Shown here: one piece after another, positions 1 to 6,868 of the stretch | How the letters are laid out: every line of letters begins with the position of its first letter | Numbering within the stretch: the stretch's first letter is position 1 | From: Actinobacteria bacterium UBA3086 | Lineage (GTDB): Bacteria > Actinomycetota > Coriobacteriia > Anaerosomatales > UBA3086 | Direction of reading: 5' to 3' | Length of the DNA: 8,137 nt | NCBI GenBank assembly: GCA_002367305.1 | Contig: DFBG01000063.1 | Location: 4,323 to 12,459 of the forward strand | Notes under the pieces: model-generated | The model's input: only the letters and a program-made list of their open reading frames with translations | Told to the model about the DNA's origin: nothing | The model's database searches: none | Made by a program: the position numbers and the translations under genes

Positions 1-1
1 G

Positions 2-658
2 TTCCACTACGAGCTCGCCGGGGTTGGTTCCCGAGGAATCGCAGCGATTCTGGATCTCGTCGCCATCTCTGCGCTGATCCTGGGTGAGATCCTGCTCACA
101 TTTCTCGTCACCGCGATCGTGGGTAGGATCATCGATCGAAGCATCTATCTGTTCACCACATGGGCACTTGCCGGGCTCATCGTCGCGGTCTTCATCACGT
201 TTTGGGGCTACTACATCTTTGGCGACGTGGCTCGCAACGGACAGACGTGGGGCAAGCGTCGGCTGGGCATTCGCGTCGTGCGCGAGGACGGCAGCCGCGT
301 GACGGTCATCGATTCGGTCATTCGTAACCTCGTACGCGTCATCGATCTCCTGCCGGGGAACTACACGGTGGGCGTCGCTTCGATCATGCTCAGCCGAGAG
401 GCCCGCCGGATCGGGGATATCGCCGCTGGCACGGTCGTGATCCGCGCGGTAAAGGCACTGTCGGATTTCTCGCCGGCCGGCGCCCATCCCGAGAAGACCG
501 AGCTCGTTCGGGACTTCCTTGAGCGGCGCGACGAGATGACCCCGGAAGGGCGCTACCAGACTGCCTCCGCGATTCTCGCAGCGTTGGGCGAGCAGCCCGG
601 AACTTGGGACGAGCCTATGATCGCCGGGCGCCTGGCCGATCTCACGGGCCTGCGCTAG
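2..658 (+). CDS. RDD family membrane protein (5' end cut off by window edge)
   Basis: The reading frame is open from the left edge, so the true start lies outside; 218 residues are visible. The chain enters near the start of the RDD domain with GSRGIAAILD (visible residues 9-18, Arg11 and Asp18 being the family's Arg/Asp pair), followed by a hydrophobic helix (about 12-38) and a second one (about 49-74). The family hallmark GKRRLGIRVV follows (about 84-93), and the domain closes with RRIGDIAAGTVV (about 135-146). The last 70 residues are a charged, apparently cytoplasmic tail (ELVRDFLERRDEMTPEGRYQ) as seen in actinobacterial RDD proteins. RDD proteins are membrane proteins of mostly unknown role; some have been linked to ion transport, but nothing here fixes a substrate. 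The GTG at 119 sits between the two helices and is not a credible start. Family assignment is firm, function is open. Confidence 0.88.
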   Translation, partial: FHYELAGVGSRGIAAILDLVAISALILGEILLTFLVTAIVGRIIDRSIYLFTTWALAGLIVAVFITFWGYYIFGDVARNGQTWGKRRLGIRVVREDGSRVTVIDSVIRNLVRVIDLLPGNYTVGVASIMLSREARRIGDIAAGTVVIRAVKALSDFSPAGAHPEKTELVRDFLERRDEMTPEGRYQTASAILAALGEQPGTWDEPMIAGRLADLTGLR

Positions 659-678
659 GCCGATACGCTCTCGCACGC

Positions 679-711
679 CCCTCGCGCGTCCCCGGCACAT
701 CCCTCGCGCGT
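679..711. repeat. 11-bp direct repeat, 22-bp period, upstream of the bioY promoter
   Basis: CCCTCGCGCGT occurs at 679-689 and again at 701-711, exactly 22 bases apart (about two helical turns). The second copy abuts the putative -35 element. It may be chance in GC-rich DNA or a binding site for an upstream activator. Confidence 0.4.
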
Positions 712-739
712 TGACAGCGTGTGCGTCTGTCGTTACCGT
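711..739 (+). promoter_or_regulatory. Putative sigma-70-type promoter of bioY
   Basis: A perfect -35 hexamer TTGACA (711-716) is followed after 17 bases by TACCGT (734-739), which keeps the three most conserved -10 positions (T, A and final T). The start of transcription would fall near 746, inside the BirA-type operator. The -35 and its spacing are convincing; the -10 is weak, as is common for regulated promoters. Confidence 0.6.
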
Positions 740-765
740 AAACCAACATCACGCACACGGTTTAC
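738..765. promoter_or_regulatory. BirA-type biotin operator in front of bioY
   Basis: GTAAACC (738-744) and GGTTTAC (759-765) form a perfect 7+7 inverted repeat separated by 14 bases. The half-sites match the core of the known BirA consensus (TTGTAAACC / GGTTTACAA with a spacer of about 14-16). The site overlaps the end of the -10 element and the expected transcription start, and the next gene is a biotin transporter. The likely mechanism is binding of the biotin protein ligase/repressor BirA charged with biotinyl-AMP, blocking transcription when biotin is sufficient. This implies a BirA with a DNA-binding domain elsewhere in the genome. Confidence 0.9.
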
Positions 766-783
766 ATCAAGGAGCACCTGTCG

Positions 784-1356
784 ATGAGTCCCACCGAGCG
801 GCCCACCGAGCGCCCCACCAGACCCCGCGGTCGTACGCGAGAGACCGTGATCGCGGCCCTGTTCGCGGCGCTGCTGTCGGCCAGTGCGTGGATCGTGATC
901 CCTGCAGGCGCGGTGCCTGTCACGTTGCAGGTCTTCATCGTGCTGCTCGCAGGCCTCATTCTTCCTACACGACTCGCCGCGACGGCCGTGGCCTCATATC
1001 TACTGGTCGGCGCATTCGGCGCGCCGGTCTTCTCTGGCGGTGGCGCGGGTCTCGCATGGATCCTCGGTCCGACCGGTGGCTACCTTTTCGGATTCCTGGT
1101 TGCTGCTGTGCTCGTGGCCTTCGTCAGCGGGTTTTTGGCGCAACAAATGCCGCAGATGGTCGCCGACGGCATCGGCGTCGCTTTGGGGGTGGTCGCGATC
1201 TATGCTGCGGGGTGGATTCAGCTGACGCTCGTGACCGGCATGGGTTGGGGCGCCGCGTTCATTGCCGGTGTGGTGCCGTTCATCGCTCTGGACGCCGCCA
1301 AGGCCGTGGTTGCGGTGGGTGTCGCGTCGTCGTTGCGGCGAGCCAGAGTCGTATAG
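784..1356 (+). CDS. bioY: Biotin transporter BioY (ECF S component)
   Basis: This 190-residue integral membrane protein captures biotin; in ECF transporters BioY works with an energising module (EcfT plus two ATPases), though solo BioY proteins have been reported to transport biotin as well. Family motifs appear in order: VPVTLQ (44-49), GAFGAPVFSGGGAG (76-89), GPTGGYLFGF (95-104) and PFIALDAAKA (165-174). The last holds the Asp-x-x-Lys pair (Asp170, Lys173) typical of the BioY biotin site. About six hydrophobic segments fill residues 22-185. The N-terminus carries a Pro/Thr/Arg-rich lead with the repeat PTER-PTER (residues 3-10) that most BioY proteins lack. The ATG at 784 has the Shine-Dalgarno AAGGAG (769-774) nine bases upstream. 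No ecfA, ecfT or biotin synthesis gene is adjacent, so it either shares a housekeeping ECF module or acts alone. The BirA-type operator upstream independently supports the call. Confidence 0.95.
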   Translation: MSPTERPTERPTRPRGRTRETVIAALFAALLSASAWIVIPAGAVPVTLQVFIVLLAGLILPTRLAATAVASYLLVGAFGAPVFSGGGAGLAWILGPTGGYLFGFLVAAVLVAFVSGFLAQQMPQMVADGIGVALGVVAIYAAGWIQLTLVTGMGWGAAFIAGVVPFIALDAAKAVVAVGVASSLRRARVV

Positions 1357-1376
1357 CCGACGAACGGAATCGATTT

Positions 1377-1398
1377 CGGTCTGGTTCATGTCAGACCG
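1377..1398. repeat. Perfect inverted repeat between bioY and yhaO
   Basis: CGGTCTG (1377-1383) and CAGACCG (1392-1398) flank an 8-base loop, GTTCATGT. As RNA this is a 7-bp hairpin 20 bases after the bioY stop, but it is followed by TGCCTCTAAG rather than a U-tract, so it is a poor intrinsic terminator. As DNA it is a 22-bp dyad lying just upstream of a possible -10 (TAAGAT, 1405-1410), a place suited to an operator of the yhaO-yhaN operon. It does not match the Gram-positive LexA box (GAAC-N4-GTTC). Confidence 0.55.
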
Positions 1399-1404
1399 TG
1401 CCTC

Positions 1405-1410
1405 TAAGAT
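1405..1410 (+). promoter_or_regulatory. Possible -10 element for the yhaO-yhaN operon
   Basis: TAAGAT matches four of six positions of the -10 consensus, including the key T, A and final T, and lies 38 bases before the yhaO start codon. No good -35 is seen at 16-18 bases upstream (TGGTTC at 1382-1387 is weak). That is expected only for an activated promoter or a non-housekeeping sigma factor, so this is tentative. Confidence 0.3.
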
Positions 1411-1448
1411 GGGTCATGCAGTGATCGCCGTCGCCTAGGGGGAAGCAC

Positions 1449-2696
1449 GTGAGTGATTCGGTTCGGTTCGTCCATGCGGCGGATCTTCATCTCGGGGCAC
1501 CGTTCAAGCGTGTGCAGGCGGCCGACTCGCGCGTGAGCGATGCGCTGCTCGTTGCCGGCACCTTGGCGTTGGGTCGGATCGTCGATCTCTGCATCGATCG
1601 CGATGTGGACTTCCTTCTGCTCGCCGGCGATGTGTTCGACAGTGCGACGCCGCATCCCTCGGCACAGCACGCCTTCCGGCGGGCCATGGAGGAGCTCAAC
1701 ACCGCTGGCATCCCCGTCTACATGACGCGTGGCAACCATGACCCCGGCGATGGCCGCTACGACTGGATCGATCTCCCCGACAACGTTCGGGTCTTTTCTT
1801 CCGCGCAGGTCGAACGAGTGCTCCATGAGCGAGAGGGACGCGCCTCGTGCGCGATCCATGGCTGGAGCTTTCCTTCACGTGAGGTATTGGACAACGTCGC
1901 GAAGCGGTTTCGCCGCGACCCGGGGGACCAGATAGCGATCGGGGTTCTGCATGCCAACGTCGGCGATCGAGAGGGCTGGGATCCCTACGCTCCCTGTTCG
2001 GTGGTCGATCTGCGCGATGCAGGCATGGACTACTGGGCCCTTGGTCACATTCATCTTCCAGAGGTCGTGAGCGCGGAGACACCGGTGGTCGTGTACCCGG
2101 GGAGTCCGCAAGGTCTCGACCCCGGTGAATCCGGTGAGCACGGCTGCTTCTTGGTTGAGGCTGGTCCCGGAAACGCTACGGCCGAGTTCGTCCCAACCGC
2201 ATCGGTGCGATGGGAGACTGTCGAGGTCGACATGAGTGACGTGTTCGATGCTCAGGGTGTGCGGCGTCGGATCATGTCGTCGTGTCAGGAGATTCGTGAG
2301 GGATCCGCGTGTCCAGTCATTCTCAGGATCGAACTCGCCGGGCGCACCGCTGCACGCAGATTGCTGACGGGGGCGGACCTCACCGCGCTGGTTGAGGACG
2401 TCACCGCTGAACAGATGGAACGATCCCCGTGGGTGTGGATCGATCGGGTGACCAATCACACGCGGCCGGCCATGGACGTCGGGGCGCTTCTGTCCGACCC
2501 CGGGTTCGTGGGTGATCTCATGCGAGACGTGCAGGAGATGATCGACGCGGGCCAGGCTGCCTCGTTCGTGCAGGAGGCGCTGGAGTCCTATCTGAGCAAG
2601 GTGCCCACAGAGGCACAGCCCGATATCGACGCGGAGTCACTGCTCATCGCTGCGCGCGATGCCGCACTCGACCTGCTTGTTCAGGGAGGGGAGTGA
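1449..2696 (+). CDS. yhaO: YhaO-type metallophosphoesterase, DNA repair exonuclease (SbcD/Mre11-like)
   Basis: This 415-residue protein belongs to the calcineurin-like metallophosphoesterases and resembles SbcD/Mre11 nucleases, most closely the B. subtilis YhaO branch (opening FVHAADLHLGAPFK). The two-metal active site is complete: Asp12 and His14 (DLH), Asp61 (GDVFDS), Asn96-His97 (GNHD), His168 (LHAN), and His200/His202 (GHIH). The catalytic domain ends near residue 235. The rest (about 240-415) matches the C-terminal part of YhaO-like proteins and probably contacts the partner ATPase. The GTG at 1449 is preferred because AGGGGGA (1437-1443) sits five bases upstream and the family's N-terminal motif begins at once. 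The stop is one base from the yhaN start, so the two are co-transcribed and probably form one complex. The expected role is processing of DNA ends or unusual DNA structures. Exact substrates of this branch are not well established, and SbcD proper is the less likely label because the partner is YhaN-like. Confidence 0.9.
   Translation: MSDSVRFVHAADLHLGAPFKRVQAADSRVSDALLVAGTLALGRIVDLCIDRDVDFLLLAGDVFDSATPHPSAQHAFRRAMEELNTAGIPVYMTRGNHDPGDGRYDWIDLPDNVRVFSSAQVERVLHEREGRASCAIHGWSFPSREVLDNVAKRFRRDPGDQIAIGVLHANVGDREGWDPYAPCSVVDLRDAGMDYWALGHIHLPEVVSAETPVVVYPGSPQGLDPGESGEHGCFLVEAGPGNATAEFVPTASVRWETVEVDMSDVFDAQGVRRRIMSSCQEIREGSACPVILRIELAGRTAARRLLTGADLTALVEDVTAEQMERSPWVWIDRVTNHTRPAMDVGALLSDPGFVGDLMRDVQEMIDAGQAASFVQEALESYLSKVPTEAQPDIDAESLLIAARDAALDLLVQGGE
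2683..2693 (+). promoter_or_regulatory. Ribosome binding site fixing the yhaN start
   Basis: The purine run AGGGAGGGGAG ends five bases before the ATG at 2698 and overlaps the last codons of yhaO. It selects 2698 over the in-frame upstream GTG-type start at 2659, which would overlap yhaO by 38 bases and prepend 13 residues before the conserved MRIKSIEARRFG opening. Confidence 0.75.
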
Positions 2697-2697
2697 C

Positions 2698-5394
2698 ATG
2701 CGGATCAAGAGTATTGAGGCGCGTCGTTTTGGCGCTCTGATCGATTCGGACCTCTCTGGACTAGGGAGTGGGCTGAACGTCGTCTACGGTCCCAACGAGG
2801 CCGGCAAGAGTTCGTACACCGCGCTCGTGAGGCATCTGCTCTACGGTTTCACCGACAAGCGGCGCGCAGAACGTCACTACGAGCCTGCTGACGGAGTCCG
2901 CGCCGGACGACTCGAGTTTGACCTTGACGGCTCCCTCTGGACGCTTGAGCGCGCCGACGGCAAGGGCGGCGGCGATCCCGTAGTGGTCGGCCCCAACGGC
3001 CCTTCGAATGCGCAGGACTTCCTTTCACGTGTTCGCGGTGGCGTGTCCGAGGAGGTCTACCGAGCCGTGTTCGGTTTCGGTCTGGCCGAGCTTGCCGAGC
3101 TGGAATCGCTTGAGAGCATCCATTCGCATCTTCACGCCACCGTGGCCGGGCTATCCGTGAATCCGCGCGACGCGTACCTAGGACTCGAGAAGGAAGCCGC
3201 CACGTACTTCAAGTCGGGTGGAAGTGCTCAGCCGGTGGCGAAGCTCCTGCGCGAGTTGAGTGCGAAACGTAAGGATATCCGCGCTGAACGAGCCGAGTCC
3301 GAGGGTGCCGAGGCCGATCGGGAGCGCTTGCGTGAACTCGAGGCGCAGGTGAATCGGGCAGGCGAGAGGCTCGTCGGCGAACGGGCTCGTCTCGCCGAGG
3401 TGGAGGCGGCGCTTGCGGGTGTGGCTCAGATACATGATGAGAGGGTGGCACTGGAGCGTTCTGAGGTCCCCGAGGTCCAGCGCAAACTCGATGTTCTGCG
3501 CGCTGCGGCTGAGGCCATCGTCGTTGATGAGCAGGTGCTCGCCCGGCTCGATGAACTCAATGAACTCGTGGCCAGATTGGATCAGTTCGAGAGTGCGAGG
3601 ACTCAACTCGCATCGTCGGTTCAGCGTTTGAACGAACTCGACTCCGCTAACGCTCAGGCGATCCTGCGGGTCGGAGAGGGTTGGGATGCCGCATCTGTGG
3701 CGGCAGTTCCGGTCGGCGGGCAGGTCGAGGACGCGGCCGAGCAGTGCGCTCAAGACTACCGGCGCGCGGTCGATGTGCAGGCGGAGGCGGATAGGGTCGC
3801 CCGTTTGGCGCGCGAGCGTGAGGTAGCCACTCGCGGTGCTGCCGAGAAAGCGGTGGCGGCCATCGGGATCTCATACGAGCCTGGCGTGAACTCCGTTGTC
3901 GATCAGAGGATAGAGGCCATCGATCGGCTGCTCGCTTCGGCGGGTTCGGCTGCGCGCGGTAGCGTACTTCCTCTGATCCTGTCTCTCATGCTCAGTCTGG
4001 CCGGTGCAGGACTCACCGGATGGGCGGTATTGGAGCGCGAGTGGCCGGTGGCCATCGTCGGTGGTGCCGTTCTTCTCGTCGCGCTCGTTCTGGCCATCAC
4101 CGTGGCCAGGCGTCGGCATCCGGCGGATGTGACCGCGTATCTGGACATCCTGGGTCTTGTCGATGTGCCTTCCGGAACCAAGGGTCTCGATATCAAGCAG
4201 GCGCTCTATGTTGCCCGGGACGTGCTCAAGGACGACGATGAAGCGTCCACCGTGGCGGTCGATGCTGAGAGGGTCGTGGCGGATGCACGTGCGGAGGTCG
4301 GTCGCGTGGAGAAGGAATGCTCCAAGATTCTGACCCCATTGGGACTGGGCGCGGTCGCGGCTGATCCGTCGACGGCGCTGTCGATTCTGCGTCGCGTGCG
4401 TGAGGCCCAGGGGCTCGCGCAGGAGTTGGCTCGCACGGCGAATCAAGCAATCAAGCTACGTGCCCAGTGCAAGTCGTTCGCCCATCGAGCGGTTCAGACG
4501 GGTGTCGAGCTCACTGACGAGCAGGAGTTCTCGGAGGTCGCTGCTCTGGTCCGGCTTGCGGTGGAGCGTGCGCGCGATTCCGCGAAGCTCGCGGGTGAGC
4601 GCAACGAGGCACAGCGTGAGGTCCTTGTCACCGAGAAGGAGCTTGCGCGCCTGTCGCAGCGGCTTCAGGGAATCGGTTCACGGATCACGGAGACCGTAGA
4701 AGGCGTGCAACTTCCGGACGTCAGAACTCTTGCTGATCTCGAAGCTATTGCGGGCGAACTCGCACGTGAGGTCGAGCGACTGCAGGGCAATTATGATGAG
4801 GTGCGCGACGAGCGTGCTCGCTTGGCGGAGCGGCTTACTGCGGTAGCCGATGACGATACGCTCGCGCGCATGTCACTGCAGGAGTCTGCGGTGATAGAGC
4901 AGATGCGTGAAGCGGGTGAGCAGTACTCGATCCGGGCCGTTGCGGCACAGCTGATCGGTACCACATTGCGTAAGTACGAGCGAGACCGTCAGCCCGCTGT
5001 GGTCGCGCGCGCCGCATCTCTGTTCGAGCAGATCACAGATGGCCGATACGGCGAGGTCCTGAGTCCACTGGGCGAGTTCGAGCTCACGGTTCGTGGCGAG
5101 GGCGTTCCGGCTCGCGGTCAGGACCAGCTCTCCACGGCCACGGCAGAGCAGTTGTACCTCACGCTGCGCCTCGCGTACCTCGAGAGTCTTGTCGGTCCCG
5201 AGAGCGCATTGCCTGTGCTCATGGATGACGTTCTGGTCAACTTCGATGAGGAGCGTCGTCTCGAGACCGCCCGCATCATCGCCGAGTTCGCGTCAGTGCG
5301 GCAGATCATCCTGTTCACCTGCCAGGAGTCGACCCTTGAAGCGTTCTCAAAGGCCGACCCCGGACATACTTCGCTCTCGCTGGAGCGCTGTTAG
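2698..5394 (+). CDS. yhaN: YhaN-like SMC/Rad50-type ATPase with a central transmembrane hairpin
   Basis: This 898-residue protein has the split ABC-type ATPase layout of Rad50/SbcC. The N-terminal half-site has MRIKSIEARRFG and Walker A GPNEAGKS (31-38). The C-terminal half-site has the signature-like LSTATAEQ (811-818), Walker B LPVLMDD (839-844, acidic pair Asp843-Asp844) and VNFDEERR as D-loop region. Between them lie two long charged, heptad-like arms (about 165-415 and 500-765) rich in Glu, Arg, Ala and Leu. At the exact centre are two hydrophobic helices (about 422-445 and 451-470) joined by a five-residue turn, EREWP. No CxxC zinc hook exists, so the arm tips appear to sit in the membrane. 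Length is close to B. subtilis YhaN (about 960). It follows yhaO by one base and should supply ATP-driven conformational control to that nuclease. I infer a membrane-tethered DNA-processing complex; the third gene of the B. subtilis cluster, yhaM, is not present downstream. The start at 2698 is supported by its ribosome binding site. Confidence 0.88.
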   Translation: MRIKSIEARRFGALIDSDLSGLGSGLNVVYGPNEAGKSSYTALVRHLLYGFTDKRRAERHYEPADGVRAGRLEFDLDGSLWTLERADGKGGGDPVVVGPNGPSNAQDFLSRVRGGVSEEVYRAVFGFGLAELAELESLESIHSHLHATVAGLSVNPRDAYLGLEKEAATYFKSGGSAQPVAKLLRELSAKRKDIRAERAESEGAEADRERLRELEAQVNRAGERLVGERARLAEVEAALAGVAQIHDERVALERSEVPEVQRKLDVLRAAAEAIVVDEQVLARLDELNELVARLDQFESARTQLASSVQRLNELDSANAQAILRVGEGWDAASVAAVPVGGQVEDAAEQCAQDYRRAVDVQAEADRVARLAREREVATRGAAEKAVAAIGISYEPGVNSVVDQRIEAIDRLLASAGSAARGSVLPLILSLMLSLAGAGLTGWAVLEREWPVAIVGGAVLLVALVLAITVARRRHPADVTAYLDILGLVDVPSGTKGLDIKQALYVARDVLKDDDEASTVAVDAERVVADARAEVGRVEKECSKILTPLGLGAVAADPSTALSILRRVREAQGLAQELARTANQAIKLRAQCKSFAHRAVQTGVELTDEQEFSEVAALVRLAVERARDSAKLAGERNEAQREVLVTEKELARLSQRLQGIGSRITETVEGVQLPDVRTLADLEAIAGELAREVERLQGNYDEVRDERARLAERLTAVADDDTLARMSLQESAVIEQMREAGEQYSIRAVAAQLIGTTLRKYERDRQPAVVARAASLFEQITDGRYGEVLSPLGEFELTVRGEGVPARGQDQLSTATAEQLYLTLRLAYLESLVGPESALPVLMDDVLVNFDEERRLETARIIAEFASVRQIILFTCQESTLEAFSKADPGHTSLSLERC

Positions 5395-6680
5395 CCGCGC
5401 GGCGGCTCACCCGTGGGCGGAGGCGGCGGCGTCCCCGTGGCGGTCACGGCTGTCGCTGCCGACGGGTTCATCGGTTGCTGTGCGACGAGACGCTCCGCAG
5501 CGCGACGACGACGTTCCTCGGCGCCCTTGTTGAACACTTCCTCCCAGTCGAGATGACCGGTCTTCGCCATGAAGTAGCCCAGGGTGATCACCGAGCCGAT
5601 CGTGACTGCCAGCCCTGTGAGGCCCTCGAAGAAGAAGCTGTATGAGAACACGACAAGGAAGATGAACTGACTGAGCGCGAACTCGATCAGCGCGCCGCGG
5701 TCCTTGACCACGAGTCGCAGGTAGCTCACGCAAAGGGCGAGTGAGGTGGCGGAGGCGATTGCAAACGCGATGTTGATGTCGATTCGGTCCACGAGATACG
5801 CAAAGAGAAGATGGAACGAGAAGAAGCCGGCGGCGAGGAACGCGAAGTTCATGGGGTGGATGCGCACATCTCGCATCGCTCCGGTGAGTACGAGCGCGGC
5901 GAAGTAGAACAACAGCGAGACCGGCGCGAAGAATGAGATGCGAGAGGCGACGGGCCCGGGGTTGAGCGGCTTGGGCATCACGAGGCCGATCTGGCGGCCG
6001 CTCACGAGTGAATCGTAGGCCCAGCTGAGCCGCCATCCGGACTCAGTCTCCACTTTGGCTGTGGGGGACACGGCATCGGCAGGAAAGTCGACCGCATCGA
6101 AGTCGGTGTTCATAACGAGTTCGAAGTCATCGATCACACCGACACTTCCGCGAGTAGGCGAGTAGCGCCACTCATCGAGACCCTGGGTGCGATAGCCGGT
6201 CTCAATGAGTCCGGTCGCGCCAGGGGCGAGTGTGAATGTGGCGACGGCCTCCCCGGATTCGTACGAGATCTGTTGTATCTCATCGTCCACCTGAACGACG
6301 AATCCGTCGTAGGCTCCGTTCGGGTCGGGGAACGAGAAGCGCATGTTCACTTCTTGGATGGCGTCGCGCGAGGGGTTCTGAACGCTGTACCGAGCGCTGA
6401 AGTCCACAGCGTAGGTCGCGTACCAAAGAAGACCTTTCTTGCGTTGATCAAGAGCGAAGTCCGCGTTCACGCGACTTGACGTGATACTCAGCGGCTCCCC
6501 GTTCGCATCAAAGGTCGGAGCGAGTTGTTCTTGCGATGTTCCCCAGAGCCCTGAGACAGCGGAGCGTCCAGAGTCGTCGGCGGACTGCGTGCGGTAGTTC
6601 ACTGATCCGCCGAGCGCCATCCATGCGACGGCTACGATTGCGAAGATGAAGCCGATACCCACCAGTCGTGGAGCTGTCAT
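5391..6680 (-). CDS. CreD-like inner membrane protein
   Basis: From the ATG at 6680 this is 429 residues. A single N-terminal helix (about 6-25, MTAPRLVGIGF...) leads into a roughly 220-residue, beta-rich extracytoplasmic domain, then five helices (about 250-269, 278-297, 301-323, 331-351, 352-373). A loop with RIHPMNF (273-279) and a closing GHLDW (375-379) recall the RIHP...DW pattern of E. coli CreD, which is of similar size and topology. The cytoplasmic tail is charged (EERRRRAAERL) and ends Pro-rich (TPPPPP), which is unusual for CreD. In enterobacteria CreD is an envelope protein of unclear biochemistry, induced by the CreBC two-component system. Here a histidine kinase gene lies directly upstream on the same strand. 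Start choice: 6680 has a strong AGGGAGG nine bases upstream and puts the membrane helix at the N-terminus; an alternative ATG at 6737 (AGAGG, nine bases) would add 19 residues. CreD membership is a motif-and-topology call at moderate confidence; a membrane protein is certain. Confidence 0.75.
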   Translation of the reverse strand: MTAPRLVGIGFIFAIVAVAWMALGGSVNYRTQSADDSGRSAVSGLWGTSQEQLAPTFDANGEPLSITSSRVNADFALDQRKKGLLWYATYAVDFSARYSVQNPSRDAIQEVNMRFSFPDPNGAYDGFVVQVDDEIQQISYESGEAVATFTLAPGATGLIETGYRTQGLDEWRYSPTRGSVGVIDDFELVMNTDFDAVDFPADAVSPTAKVETESGWRLSWAYDSLVSGRQIGLVMPKPLNPGPVASRISFFAPVSLLFYFAALVLTGAMRDVRIHPMNFAFLAAGFFSFHLLFAYLVDRIDINIAFAIASATSLALCVSYLRLVVKDRGALIEFALSQFIFLVVFSYSFFFEGLTGLAVTIGSVITLGYFMAKTGHLDWEEVFNKGAEERRRRAAERLVAQQPMNPSAATAVTATGTPPPPPTGEPPRG

Positions 6681-6689
6681 GGCCTTGTG

Positions 6690-6696
6690 CCTCCCT
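6690..6696 (-). promoter_or_regulatory. Ribosome binding site favouring the downstream start of the CreD-like gene
   Basis: On the minus strand AGGGAGG precedes the ATG at 6680 by nine bases. The competing ATG at 6737 has AGGAGAAGAGG ending nine bases upstream, so both are usable. The stronger GGAGG core and the fit of the membrane helix favour 6680. Confidence 0.5.
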
Positions 6697-6786
6697 GTCC
6701 CCAGCGTGCCCGTGCTGGCCACGCGATCCCTGGGCATCGTCGGATACCTCTTCTCCTAGTGTGGGAGAGCGTGATGGCGCGGCGAT

Positions 6787-6800
6787 GTCATGTGTATGAC
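6787..6800. repeat. Short inverted repeat upstream of the CreD-like gene
   Basis: GTCAT-GTGT-ATGAC is a perfect 5+5 dyad centred about 56 bases before the ATG at 6737 in the gap between the kinase and the CreD-like gene. It could be half of a regulator site; the CreB-type direct repeat (TTCAC-N6-TTCAC) known from enterobacteria is absent. The rest of the 6738-6883 gap shows no convincing promoter or terminator. Confidence 0.3.
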
Positions 6801-6868
6801 GGGTCGGTGACAGACGGTGTTCGAAGCAATGTCGCGCGCAGGGGAGTCCGAGCACGGGGGTCCGGCGG

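Noticed and set aside
1377..1410. Intrinsic terminator after bioY
   Set aside because: The hairpin is perfect but is followed by TGCCTCTAAG with no U-tract, so it was recorded as an inverted repeat instead.
711..1424. 237-codon plus-strand frame overlapping bioY
   Set aside because: It is an Arg/Cys-rich out-of-frame shadow of bioY; bioY has the motifs, ribosome binding site and operator.
3871..4446. 191-codon minus-strand frame inside yhaN
   Set aside because: Composition is that of antisense to GC-rich coding sequence, with no motif or ribosome binding site; yhaN motifs continue on both sides.
2698..5394. Rad50/SbcC proper as the name for the ATPase
   Set aside because: There is no CxxC hook, it has a central membrane hairpin, the signature is LSTATAEQ rather than LSGGE-like, and it pairs with a YhaO-type nuclease; YhaN-like fits better.
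5407..6036. 209-codon minus-strand frame inside the CreD-like gene
   Set aside because: Same-strand out-of-frame shadow, Arg/His/Pro-rich, with no recognisable features; the membrane-protein frame is clearly the real one.
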